A DNA stretch of 64,000 nt from Brachycybe producta. Its lineage: Eukaryota > Arthropoda > Diplopoda > Playtdesmida > Andrognathidae. Below, in pieces: positions 31,889 through 43,254 of this stretch; position 1 is the stretch's first letter; every line of letters starts with the position of its first letter. Location of the stretch: assembly GCA_036925085.1 (NCBI GenBank), contig JAUPFP010000010.1, positions 4,349,996 to 4,413,995 of the forward strand. Direction: 5' to 3'. Below the pieces are notes generated by a model. That model saw nothing but the letters and a program-made list of their open reading frames with translations. It was not told the origin of the DNA and did no database searches. A program made the translations under genes and the position numbers.

Positions 31889-33443
31889 ATGGCTGCAGCA
31901 CACAGATTCTCTGATGACCTGACAGATCACCGGGGCTCTCATGAGAATTTGCAAGACAACCCCATCATTGACGATGCGACACCAACGCCACAGCCGATCG
32001 GCCGCAGCATCGATGACATCTGGCTGTGCGTAGATGCGCTAGTGACACAAATGTCCACACTCGCCAATGCTCTGGCTGAACACAACGAACAACATGTGTG
32101 TCGATACCACGACAATTCCGACGCCTCTTCAGCTCCATATTATGGCTATGAAAAGCACCATGGACCGCATCGTGATTGACACGAGAGACATTACACACCA
32201 CACCCACGTCATCTACTGCATCACCCTGACTGGCCACAAATTTCACAGGCAACCGAACATTCGCACCAAGGGCAGTCAGATAATCCGCATCACAGAGACG
32301 AGTGTGTGGAGCCACCGACTATGACACATGCTGAATCTCAACACTCTTGTCCGGGCTGCACATAGTGGATGGCACTCGGCACCCCCAGAATGACAATGAA
32401 ACCAAGAGCTGACACGAAACACTTCAGTTTATGTGCCACAATTTCCACTGCAAGGGGCAGCACCGATGTACCCTGGGATGGCCAACGTTCAAGATGGCAT
32501 CTACAGGCCTGCCCTGAGAGAGAACTCAGTTGATGACTTCAATAAGAAGTATAGTGGTCGCCACCCAGCCGACTCAATCAAAAAATTTGATGGATTGACA
32601 GGTTTCCGTCCCTTCCTAGAAGAATTCGAGGAAGTGGCCCACCTGTACGACTGGACCGATCACCATAATGAGAAGTATCTCACTGGGTGCTTCACCTGGG
32701 CCACCCGCACGTGGCTAAGCAGACTGAGATACAAATGTCGAGGCATTCCTTGGGCTGAACTGAGAGTATCGATGGTGAACACGCTCGGGAAACCTAACGA
32801 ACTAGCCATCTTGGAGAAACAGTACACAGAAATGCTCCAGACAGATGGCAAGAGTACGGAAACCTTCATTTGGAAGTTCATGATACTCGGCGACAAAGTT
32901 TACCTGCATCTGAACGATCAGCTGCATATAAGTGAGTTGCATCGTGCTCTACATCCAACCATCCAGAGCGCCGTCCATCACGCAACAACCACATCGTTCA
33001 AGGACTTTGCAAACGCTATCAATATGGAGGTGTTCTTGCACTCCTTGAATAAATGGCCGATGGGACCTAAAACATCAGCTAATCCACATGCTGGTAAAGA
33101 AGCATCCAAGACAGACAAAAAGCAGGCGGCCACCGCCAGCTCTAAAGACAATACACATTGTTCTAGGCATGACAAAAGGCCGAACCAAACTGCAATGACC
33201 AGTCCGGGATGGCACTCTATGAAGGACACCCAACCGAACGCCACTCGCATGTATGACAAGAGCAAGTCAATGTGTTACAATTGTGGGAAGTTGGGGCATT
33301 TTCTCTGTGAGTGTGGCCAGCCGAAAAAAAAGATCACCATCAAGCAGTTTGGAGAACCGATTACGAATTACAACACCGGGAAGGAAGTGCCTGAGGTGGA
33401 TGTCATCACCAAAAAAGTACTGAATTTGCATTACTCCAACTAG
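31889..33443 (+). pseudogene. gag of element 3
   Basis: ATG at 31889 aligns with that of element 1 gag. Frame is lost by about 32179 and resumes at about 32433, running to 33443. Capsid-like domain (KYSGRHPADSIKKFDGLTGFRPFLEEFEEVAHLY onward, from about 32548) and the knuckle CYNCGKLGHFLCEC (about 33270-33311) are still readable. Compared with element 1 there are many substitutions but few breaks within the capsid part, suggesting that it was active for some time before decay. Confidence 0.85.
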
Positions 33444-33539
33444 GGGGCAAATCCATCAGATCCCTCTCCCAGCTCCAGTTTTAACCGCCAAGGCACCACC
33501 ACCTGAAAAACCCAACACAGTCCTGACGATTCTGAGAAT

Positions 33540-34260
33540 GTACCGATTCATGTAATCAACCGAGCTCCCATACGAGCATGGACCTCGGACGAGTTGATCA
33601 CCTGGCAGGACACGCTCGACGTCCTTTCAACATCTGTGGAAGTCCAAGAGTGCTGTGAAAACAAAATGGTAGCCGTCATGGCTCCCGGCACCCAACCACC
33701 GACGAAAGGCCACTCCTGCTGCCGAAAACTCAATAAAGACAGTATACCAACAGCTAGTAGACAGCTGTTCACCTCAGGAAGTCGGAGAGTATGATGCTAG
33801 CGATAGGAATCCGTGCATCACCGTCAATCACGATTAACAGAAAAGTTATATGATAGCTTGCAGACACCAGAGCTATGGGCAGCGTCATCTCACCCGCACT
33901 TGCACAGGAACACGAGTTCAAGATCGAGCCTGTGCTCATCCCACCTGATGTTCAGGGTGTGGGAGGCCTGAAGATCAATGTGGTGGGCCGACTTGCCACA
34001 GTAGTCCAGCTAGGCACTCACAATGTGCGAGGGCATCTGCTGGTGAATGCTAGCCAGCCTGAGGCTATCTTAGGCTGAGATCTGGGCCAAGCTCTACACC
34101 GCTGTGTCCATGGCAACAAATAAAGTATACTTAGGAGACGACCTCTTCGAGTCCATACTCTGACAGAAATGCATCGAAGCACACATCGGATGGACACTAG
34201 GAGAGACTTCATTAGAGGCTCCTGATACATCTGTCAGACCCTCTGGGGAAATCTAAGACC
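33540..34260 (+). pseudogene. protease region of element 3
   Basis: Readable in several frames: the WQDTLDVLSTSVE block (33600-), GHSCCRKL, QGVGGLKINVVGRLAT (about 33951-), then ILG with a stop in place of R in ILGRDLG. The catalytic triplet region reads DTRA instead of DTGA at about 33863, which would abolish activity. After about 34260 the sequence continues into the same spacer as element 1, not into RT. Confidence 0.8.
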
Positions 34261-35647
34261 TCTGCTCCGGAAGTGATGACAATCTGTCGTTGGTCACCAA
34301 CGCTAGCAAGAACCCAAATGCGACAAAGTAAACAATAATCCATTAGTGTTTAATCTATGGCCATAGACATAAACACTACAAATCAACAAGTAAAAACAAT
34401 AGAAAACTGACAGAGGAATTTGAGAGGAACAACTGAGGACAGTTGTCAAACGCCATGGAGGGGATAAAAGGAACCCCAACGAATAAATAACCCACAACAT
34501 CAACAACTCCTCTAAAACCAACTCTCAAATACCATCAAAACTCTATACAACTTTAATTTTTTTAACAACTTTAAACTTTTCAACATGGCCACAAATATTT
34601 GCATATTGGCAACCGCTCCAATAACTTCACCAGGACCACGTGGCCTTATAAAAACAACTGTCAACCACGTGGTACACCTGAGACAACATTGTAACGAGTC
34701 AAGGATGTCCAAAAGAACAAGCAACAAAAATAAAGTACCATAAAAGGGACATTCAAAAATAAAAAAGAACACCATGTTCCCTTATTATGGATGGATGTCA
34801 ATGACCCTGACAGTTGATAAGGAAAATAAACTTCAAAGAGAAAATTATGTATGGGGACCAAATCGATGCACACCTCACAGACTTCAAAAAAAAAAACACA
34901 CAAGAGAACAAGAAAAGAAAACGAAAAACTGAAGATAGTTTTGAGGGATCAATTAAATCAAAAAATTCGAAACCTGTCAACCTCAATTAAATAATTTTTT
35001 TGGGAAATCAACCCCCAAAGAAAAAAAGAAAAATCATAACAAACAGTGAGGTACACTAGTGACGTTATTGACCAGTCTATTTTCTTTCCAAAAAGACATT
35101 AAAGAGAGGGAGAGAATTAACGGCCCTTATAACCCAGGACTCTTTATTTTCTTTTGTTTGCTTAAAATAATAAACTCTAATAAGAATTGGATCAACACCT
35201 CTCGATATTTGATATTGGTGGGACAACCCCCACCCTCAATAAATAGAAGTATGAAAAAAAAATTAGAGCAAGATGTCCTATTCCAAAGGGGCCGGCCCTT
35301 CTATCTTCCAAATTCTTCTAAAAAATATATAAAAATAGGAACAAAAACGTGGTCAATTATCACTCAACTTGTTTCTTCTTCAAAAGAACACTTGCTAAAG
35401 ACCACCAACATTTATTTTTCAAACTCTTCAGTTTATAAAGTTTTATTTTTTTTTCTAGTTTGTGTAATTCCATCTTGTGCTACGATCATTGAACATTTTG
35501 TGTGTGTTTGTGTCCAACTGTGTATACCGGACCTTCCAGACTTTCTTAATCTCTTTTAATTAATAGCAGAGTGACCGGTCACCGATTTCTGCTATTATTA
35601 AGAAGTATAACCAGCAGCGGGACAATCAAAAAATAAGAACATTAACT
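34261..35647 (+). other. Spacer of element 3
   Basis: Matches element 1 positions 5053-6546 in order, including the ACAACTG-AGGA-CAGTTGT stem (34429-34446), the GGGGATAAAAGGAACCCC box (about 34453) and the covarying hairpin at 35561-35597. No gene. Confidence 0.75.
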
Positions 35648-35714
35648 ATGTCAGGTAGAGGATCCTGGAGAGGAAGTAGAAGGATGTCTACCTCCTCCAG
35701 CGATGACGACATCC
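35648..35714 (+). pseudogene. Start of ORF3 of element 3, truncated
   Basis: ATG at 35648 begins MSGRGSWRGSRRMSTSSSDDD, matching the first residues of element 1 ORF3 (MPGRGSWRGGRMMSASSSEDE). The match stops at about 35714 where foldback M3 begins, so the conserved C-terminal domain is lost. Confidence 0.8.
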
Positions 35715-36110
35715 ACAATCGCGAACTTCTAACTCTTATGTTACGCTCGATTGAGTACGCGCTCATAAGCAAATAAACATCCATTAAAATACTTGTAAAA
35801 ATACGTAAAAATAATTTTAAAAAACTACAATTAAACCACAGTGAAGCCAACACATTGGCGCACGTGCTGATTTTTTTTCTGTTTTTTTTTTAATTATTTT
35901 TATGAGCATTTTAATTAATGGTTTTTGCTTACGAGCGCGTACTCAATGGAGTTTAACATAAGAGTTAGAAATTCGCCATTTTGAAATTGTTTTTAAAAAT
36001 ATAACCGCACTTACCAATTTTTTATCATTCTATCACTTGATCAGCATATATTTAAAGTCGCAGCAATATGTTTATTTTGCATGTTTAAAGTTTTCCAATT
36101 TTGATGGTTT
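35715..36110. mobile_element. Foldback element M3, second copy
   Basis: Arms TTCTAACTCTTATGTTACGCTCGATTGAGTACGCGCTC and complement at 35940-35990, and CATCCATTAAAAT with complement. Right side continues into an M1-like tail (CAGCAATATGTTTATTTTGCATG). Interrupts ORF3 of element 3. Confidence 0.7.
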
Positions 36111-36188
36111 GAAATGCAACATGCACTTTAAATATTATGTTTAGCTAGTGATAGATCGTGAAAAAATCCGAAAGTGTGCTTCTATTTT

Positions 36189-36869
36189 TTAAGAGCCTAG
36201 ATACAGAGTTTAGCTCAAATTTTCTTCGAATGTAGGCGCTGCGATCGTTTTTGATTGAAAAACGGTTTTTTAACATTTTTTCTCCAGGTTTCAAGTCACA
36301 TAATAATAGAAAAATAATTTCGCGTGTTAAGCTTACAAAAAGAAAACACCGTGAAGCAAATATATTAATGCACATGCTAATTTTAATGTGACTGTTTTTT
36401 TAATGTGACTGTCGTTCGTTTTTAAGGGAGTTCATCAAATGTTTGGATGACGGTTTTTGGTCCTAAAAAATGTTAGATAATTAGAAGGACCTTTTCAAAA
36501 TTTATAAAAAGGAAACATAGTGAAGCCAATACATGAAAGTACGTACTAATTATTTTGTTATTGATCTAAATCGTTTTTAACGACTTTTTCAAATGTTTGT
36601 GGGCCGGTTTTTGATCCAATGGGATTTAACATGCGTTAAAAAAAACGAACGATTTTGAGCCTTGTTTAAAAATGGAAGGACTTTTTTGAAAATTATGTAA
36701 ATCGAGCACTTAAAGAACAATAAATTTTATTGCATTTTGCACTTTACCGTATTTTAATTGAGTGATTGTGAGGCAATTTCTTGCAGTTTAATAACACCAT
36801 ATAAGAACAGTCATTTGTCTCTGCCGTCTGCTCAAAACAACAAGATGGACGTGTATCTAGGCTCTTAAC
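36189..36869. mobile_element. MITE family M2, copy 2
   Basis: TTAAGAGCCTAGATAC at 36189 and GTATCTAGGCTCTTAA ending at about 36869; interior resembles 13918-14441 with an extra internal duplication (two GTGAAGC(C)A..AT.AATG-CAC/GTAC blocks). Confidence 0.8.
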
Positions 36870-36980
36870 ATGGGTGAATAGATATTTATTTTGTTTTGTC
36901 GTGCGACTAGATGGCGCTTTTGAGAAAATTTACATTTTTCAAGTGAGCGTTTTTCAATAGAAATATGAAAAATTTAAAAG

Positions 36981-37512
36981 TGTAACACCTTGTATTTCGA
37001 CTTCCTTATATTACCATAGCCTTGGGTTCCCTCGTACCTCAAGTGCCGCATTTCCGTCCCTTTTGTTACCCTCTAAGACACCCAAAGTATAAAGCCACAT
37101 CCTAGTTCCGGTATCAGCGGATGGATACACATCAAGGCACGGTCCTAAAGGTCCGTGTCTCGGTTGATTAGGGGTCCATTTCCTGATATCGAAATATGAA
37201 ATAACTCATTCAATAGTCCGGTGGCTAAGCAACGCCACAGTTGTAACTTTTCTCTGCTTTTAAGTATCTAGCCGTTGAGTATATTAAAGTTCGTAACTTC
37301 GTCAACCTGGATTCGTCTCGCCTGTTATCATTCTTTCTCTTCTCGCCAATTATGTTCGAAGGAAATACCAAAGGAAATGACCCCGGCGCCATTCGGAATC
37401 AGGCCTAAATCACTTGCACTCTCAGCGTAAGGCGGTATCCTCCCCAAACTAACAGGGGATCTAGACCCGAGTCCCATAACAGGGGCGAAAAACCGCTTTG
37501 TTTTGGTTTACA
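36981..37512 (+). repeat. Solo LTR, family C (approximate 3' edge)
   Basis: Starts TGTAACACCTTG. Has GTATAAAGCC promoter-like box near 37087 and the CTCAGCGTAAGGCGGTATCC...CCCATAACA block shared with 42245-42808 (reverse) and 44928-45150. The 3' edge at GGTTTACA is my best guess; no clear target duplication. Confidence 0.6.
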
Positions 37513-38245
37513 TTCGTATATATTTGTAGATGTTGCATTTGTTCAATTCATAAAATATTCTTTTAACTAGGAATTGCCATATTGACTCAGTGGAACGTTT
37601 TGCTGTCTGCTCTTTTTTTGGGGTTTTTTCTTTGTGTGCTCGAACGTTAATACCTACCACCTTCTTTTGTTTTATGCATGAAACTCTCCTTATATCCAAT
37701 ACGGAGGATATATATATAAAGGGAGAGAGTGAATGAACATACATATGTAAAGAACAATGAGCATGTGCAATCTCTTGTTGCCTTTTAGTCTATTCTATCT
37801 CAATAATAAGTTTCAGTCTTTCTCTTATCTTGACTAACCAGCTGCGGCTTTGTCGATATTCGAAGTCAGAAAAAGTATGTACTGTGTATAGTAGTGTATA
37901 CTATAATATGTGAAGCATATATACTGTATATATCTAATCAGTAATATATCTCTCTCTTTCTCTCTCTCTCTCTCTCAAAACTTCAATTCAATCTTTTCAA
38001 AGAGTTCGGGAAAGCAAAAGTCAGCAAATAAACGAATGGGAATCAAAATAAGAGAAACACTTGCCAAAACATGCTAAAGAATTTATTTCAAGTTGCCTTT
38101 CAAGTATATATTCCTCCTTTTATTTGACACAGTCCTTCAATTTAAAACTCTTTCTTCACACATAGGACATATCGCACCTCGGCTGGAAGAGTGGCAAAAT
38201 TAAAACAAAAACCGCTTTTTTGGGGGTGGGGGGGATGGGAATCAA
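37513..38245. other. No gene seen
   Basis: Contains a short (TC)n at 37950-37977 and G-run at 38222. A stretch of the minus strand is open for about 78 codons but lacks coding character. Confidence 0.45.
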
Positions 38246-38249
38246 TTTA

Positions 38250-39090
38250 AAAGACTAAATCACAAAATTACTTCGAAAAATCTCCGCAAAGAGCGCTAGC
38301 ATCGTTTTTCAATTGCGCCCATATATATAGCATTTAATGCAAAAATTTCTCCGAATGTAGGCGCTGCAATCGTTTTTGACGTTTTTTTTTTCAGGTTTGA
38401 AGTGTAACACCTAGTGAATGTTAGCCAGGGGGTGCGTGACTCATCTCTGTCCCTCCCTCTCTCTATATTTAGACCTAAGTGGCAGAGTGATACCTTTAGG
38501 TCCATGGTCACTTGGACCTGGTTACACCTTGTAGGTGTACATAGGTCCAAGGTATAAAAGGACCATGTTCCTCTTTGTTCCTCATCCATTCTTTCACTTA
38601 ACATTTTGTACTACGTCGATTCTATCCGTATCACATCATGGGCACGTAGATGCACCATTAATTATGAATATTTATTATTGTATCTCTTCATGTTTATAGA
38701 CAAGGATGAATAAAAAGTGTTTATAATGAGAAACTGCGTTGTCTTTATGTTTGGAAACTAACCCTTCTCTGAACAAGCCAACAAGCCGTAGACACCATAG
38801 GGCAAGAAGACATAGTATGACATACGGATCTCTTACGGAGAACGTCTTCAGACGGAAGAAGAAAGAAGAAACACCGGCGATCAGAAGTGGATGGTAACCA
38901 TCCTTCTGCGAGATGTCACCCCCTACTCAGAAGGACGACTACGATCCATCACCATCCGCCTACTTTGGTGACTCCAATCTTCCTCGTGTGGTTACCAAAC
39001 AATGAAGGGAAGGTACAAGCTACAAATTTAAAGGTCAAAATCGCCGTTCCGCTCACAGACGTCACATAATAATAAAAAAATAATTTTACG
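38250..39090. repeat. M1 fragment and M2 fragment, the latter split by a solo LTR
   Basis: 38250-38330 matches M1 (ACTAAATCACAAAATTACTTCG...GCTAGCATCG). 38338-38402 plus 39058-39090 form M2 sequence (CTCCGAATGTAGGCGCTGC...CAGGTTTGAAG / TCACATAATAATA) once the LTR is removed. Confidence 0.65.
38403..39057 (+). repeat. Solo LTR (family A, diverged) in an M2 MITE
   Basis: TGTAACACCTAGTG to CCGCTCACA. Flanks GAAG (38399-38402) and GACG (39058-39061) look like a 4-bp target duplication with one mutation. Promoter hairpin and TATAAAAG near 38550. Confidence 0.8.
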
Positions 39091-39710
39091 TACTAAGCTT
39101 ATTGCAAAAAAATATATCAGTAAATATTGGTGTAAATATTGTACACATTGTGAACATGGCTTTAGCAGTGTACATTTCATTAGTTAATTACTATGTTTAA
39201 CTACGAGCAACAACTATTGTCAATTGTAGAATTTATAATACATTTTTAAACACATTTTTAATATGCCAGACTAAGTTAGTTTGGCTGTCATGTAATAAAA
39301 ACATTATAAAATAAACGGGGTTTGCTCCACATCCATATATCCCTTTGCCATAGTCAATAAGTGAGCACTATGAACATGGCCACTAGATTTGAATATGTAT
39401 ACTAATATTTCCATATGTTAATTAATTTTTTTATGTCGCGAGAATTGGATCCCTTTTATGATATGCTCATAACATATATATATGTATGCATATATATATG
39501 TATATATAAATAAAATTCTAACAATAAATTTCTGGTAGTAATTATCTCTTTAAGAAATAATTGAAAAAATGTTATGAGCATATCATATATGCATAACATA
39601 AATAAATATATATGTATTCATGTATATATTTATATATTTATATAATATATATATATATATATTTATACATATATACGTGTATATATACATATATATATAT
39701 ATACATATAT

Positions 39711-39771
<61 letters not shown>

Positions 39772-39803
39772 TATAAATATACATGTATATTTATATATAC
39801 ATA
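39091..39803. other. AT-rich, small palindrome and TA array
   Basis: Inverted repeat TATGATATGCTCATAACATAT with complement at 39457-39478 and 39570-39592. TA array from about 39640. No gene. Confidence 0.6.
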
Positions 39804-40868
39804 TTAGGGTTGTTCAAAACACAGGGGTGGAGAAAATTATGCATAGTGTTTTATTTTGTAGCACTTGGTGTACACACAAAATGTGCAAAAAAGTTTTGCA
39901 GTCAAATAACATTTAAAGGTTGCTCAAGGACCTTGAATTTTTGTCTGACACCTATATGTGTTGATGCTAAGGATTTATAAATATCGATTGCCTAATTTGT
40001 CTTGTATGTTTTCAGACACTTATACTTTAAAAAATATGACTACGAGCAAGTGCAGAGCTACTGCCACACAGCTTCAAACCAGCAAATGGTTACTTGGACA
40101 TCCAGAGCCAGTATTACCTGGAAATGTTTTGCCGACAAAGTCTGATGTTTTAAAAACATTTTCTTGCCATCATACTCAGCAGAAAAAATTGTCCCTGAAA
40201 GTCTAAAGGTCACTGCCGAGGAGCTGATGAATATCTAGGACAAAGCTCGTGTTCCGACAGCATTCAAGCCAAATATCATTTCTAAAATGAAACCTCTAGT
40301 TGAAGAATACAATTTGCTGAAGAAGAACAAATCACGAGCATCAGAAACTCAAAAATGTAGAGAAGTAGCATTTACAACTAAATTACAACTGTTGTTTGAT
40401 ATTTCACACAAAAGTTCGGAAAACCTGATTAAAATAACAGAGGATCTACAATTTTTGAGGGATCAGCAAGGACCTCTGAAAATGAAGGTGGCTGAAGTGG
40501 ACTTAGAATTGTCTACACAAAAACAGCGAGCCAATGAATGGAAAAAGGCAGAAGAAGAACGGAAGCGACATGAAGAGCAACGGGTTGTAGCAAGTACATC
40601 TGGTGCTAACAGTATACGTGACTACCTCGATGATGCAAGTGAGAAAGAATGTTCTGAAAAAGATCCTGAAGTGGATGCTTATGAAATTGAAATTCCGACA
40701 TACTACAGAAAACAACTGAGCAAAGCTGCAATGGATTCGGGAGAATCATGTTTAGCTAGTCCTCCACGTATATCACGCATTCTTCAGAACATGTTCTGTT
40801 TCCCTGATGTATCGTCGGCCTTAGACCGTATCAATCTATATGTTGAACTCTTCCTTTGGAAAGTGTAG
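39804..40868 (+). mobile_element. DNA transposon copy D2, truncated
   Basis: Left end TTAGGGTTGTTCAAAA resembles the D1 terminus TTAGGGTGGGTC. Followed by coding remains homologous in layout to the D1 N-terminal ORF. The right end is replaced by a Helitron fragment from about 40856. Confidence 0.6.
40030..40868 (+). pseudogene. D2 N-terminal transposase-associated protein fragment
   Basis: Open from 40036 to about 40206 (LPTKSDVLKTFSC region) and, after one stop and a frame change, from 40287 to 40868 (193 aa). It reads ...NIWDKARVPTAF, KPLVEEYNLLKKNKSRASETQK, LLFDISHKSSENLIKITEDLQFLRDQQGP, then a Glu/Lys-rich coiled-coil-like segment. The same order (WxxAxIP, NxLKK-type helix, FDIA-C/H, LxxExxFLxDQR) appears in the D1 ORF at 49510-50475. 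This suggests a shared N-terminal domain of a transposase family which I cannot name. The last codons run into Helitron sequence, so the natural C-terminus is lost. Confidence 0.6.
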
Positions 40869-40870
40869 AA

Positions 40871-40907
<37 letters not shown>

Positions 40908-41079
40908 TGGGAGGGGGTGAGGGGAAAAGGTTGGAAAGTGTAGAAGTGGGAAAGAGAGAGAAAAGTGGGCGGGGTGACTGAATTGAAATAAAAGGAGTAA
41001 AAAAAGAAAAAAACAATGCGCATGCACACAAATGCCTGTGAATTTTGCTCCCGTTATTTATGACGGGTTACCCCACTAG
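40856..41079 (+). mobile_element. Helitron-like 3' end fragment H3
   Basis: Plus orientation. GA-rich body, then CCCGTTA-TT-TATGACGGG hairpin and TTACCCCACTAG at 41068-41079, the same terminus as H1 and H2. 5' truncated. Confidence 0.65.
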
Positions 41080-41193
41080 TACATATATATTTATTTATAT
41101 ATACATATACATATATATATATATGTATATGTACATATACATATATATTTATACATATATGTATGTATAAATACATATACATATACTTATATA

Positions 41194-41241
<48 letters not shown>

Positions 41242-41264
41242 TATATATATACATATATATATAC

Positions 41265-41295
<31 letters not shown>

Positions 41296-41373
41296 CATTA
41301 TATACATATATGTATACATATATAGATGTATTCATATATATATATATATATATGAATATATATATATATATTT

Positions 41374-41999
41374 TGTAACACCCAGGAACTCCCGTTCCTG
41401 CCAAAACCATAGCCCGGGGGTAAACAACTCTCGCTTGTCCCTCCCTCCTCTCTGACTCACACTTCTGATGCACATCGAAGTGGCGGAATGATACACTTAG
41501 GACCATGGTCACTTGGACCTGGTTACACCTCATAGGTTTACACAGGTCCAAGATATAAAAGGACCATGTTCCTCTTTGTTCCTTGTCCTTGTCTTTGCTC
41601 TCTTTTGAACTACATTTGATCTTTATCCGTATCACATCATGGGCATGAGGAAGCACCTTTAATAATGAATATTCATCCTTGTAAACTAAGTGTTTCCGTA
41701 TAAGGATGAATAAAAGTGTCTATAATGGAAAACAGCGTTGTCTCTATGTTCGGTAACTAATCACTCCTATACAGAGGCCGGAGACATCATAAGGCAGGAG
41801 ACATACGATCCTGAAGAAGCTACAACATCTTCTACCGGTAACAACAACAGAAGAAGATATACATCATCATCGACCGAGAGAAGGATGGCCACCATCCTTC
41901 TGCATCGACTTCACCCCCATGCAGGAGGATGATCGTAATCCAACTCCATACAGCTATTTCTGTAACTCGGAAATATAAGGTCGATGTTAAAAGCTCACA
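41374..41999 (+). repeat. Solo LTR (family A)
   Basis: TGTAACACCCAGGAAC to AAAAGCTCACA, 626 bp, with promoter hairpin and ATATAAAAGG near 41552. Sits between TA arrays, so target duplication cannot be judged. Confidence 0.85.
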
Positions 42000-42023
42000 A
42001 TATATATATATAATTCATATATA

Positions 42024-43160
42024 TAGACGCACCCCAAAAATGGGTTACATCTAGAGCTAAACTTGATGGACTCGCCTGAAATTTTAACCATAAACAGATC
42101 ATCTTTCTTTTCTGCTAAACATATTTTTTTTTCTTAAAAGGTAAAAATTAAAAACTGGAAAATGGCCATTTCATAATTATAGATGCACTAATGAACTTTT
42201 CACTTTAATTAATTATTGTGACAAAATAACATTCGGAACACAACTGTAACAATGTAGAGCTCTTGTTACAGGGCTCAGGTTGTAGATCCTCCTGACTAAA
42301 GCGGATACCGCTTTTTGTTAGGAGAATGTTTGTTATACTACCTGAGTCCTACTGGTCCCGGGGTTGTTCTCTCAGATGTTCCGTTGTATCATAGCTGCAC
42401 TGAAAAGAATAGTTAAGACAGGCGAGATGGATGCAGGTTCGACGTTTTACTTAGTTTATTATGCACAACCATTAAAACATAATAAAGCAGAGAATAGTTA
42501 TGGGTGTGGCGTGCTTTCGCCACTGGACCATTATATGAATAGTTTCATAGTTTCGATATCAGAGAATGAACCACGAGTGTCTCGAAACATGGTCTTTTAT
42601 ACTTAGGGCCTGTGTACACTTCTGTAGGTGTAACCATGCCCTAGAGACTATGCTTCTGCGTGTAGCCATCTGCCGATACCGGAACCAGGATGTGTCAGTG
42701 AGCTGTGGGGTCTTCCATAGGGAGGGAAGGGGCGGAAATACGTCCCTTGCATCCCCAGGGACCCCCAGGCTATGGGAAGGGCAAAACAGTAAAATACAGA
42801 GTGTTACACAACAGTAACATAAAAATTTATAAGGCATATGACTGTCCTGATGTTTTAGACCTTAAAACATTGTTTTCTACATAATTTAAACTATATTCAT
42901 AAACATATTTACAGAAATTCTGTCCCAAAGCAGCTAAAATGGCACTTTTCAGCTTTGATATTGTAGTATAATCATGGAAATCTGCTTAATAATCACGTAC
43001 AATGATGTCACAAAAGTTTTCTAGAAGATTTAAGTCCGAGGGACATGCCGGCCATTCGAGAGTTGTGATATTTTGGTTCCGTAACCATTCCTTCATTAGG
43101 TTATTGGAGAAAATTGGGGCATTTTCTTGCTGAGATACTAAGCTAATATATATATAATAT
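42024..43160 (-). mobile_element. Tc1-like element, second copy, split by a solo LTR
   Basis: Matches the left arm of the 18652-20203 palindrome: CGCACCCCAAAAATGGGTTA tip at 42027, transposase 3' end (WPACPSDLNLLENF, minus strand) at 43012-43150. Only one arm is present. The solo LTR at 42245-42808 lies inside. Confidence 0.75.
42245..42808 (-). repeat. Solo LTR, family C, with CAAC target duplication
   Basis: Plus-strand ends TGTAACAATG and GTGTTACA. CAAC at 42241-42244 and 42809-42812 is an exact 4-bp duplication. On the minus strand it has GTATAAAAG (about 42602) preceded by an inverted repeat AGGGC...GCCCT, the counterpart of the family A promoter hairpin with different bases. Confidence 0.8.
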
Positions 43161-43254
43161 ATATATATAATGTATATATGTACACCGTGAGTCAGTGAAT
43201 CTGGCACCCTTTTTAAAAATTTAAATATTATTTTATATATTACATTATATATTA

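Larger units (their letters stand above)
29053..35714 (+). mobile_element. Element 3: decayed Gag-PR/ORF3 retrotransposon, 3' truncated
   Basis: Same layout as element 1: LTR (29053-29713), tRNA-Ala-type primer site, leader, gag, protease, spacer and the start of ORF3. The protease region is followed by the element 1-type spacer and not by RT, so this older copy lacks pol at the same place. Many stops and frameshifts. It is cut at about 35714 by foldback M3, and no 3' LTR is present. Confidence 0.85.

Noticed and set aside
35059-35559. 166-codon open frame in the spacer of element 3
   Set aside because: Lies in non-coding spacer that is closed at the matching place in element 1; low-complexity content.
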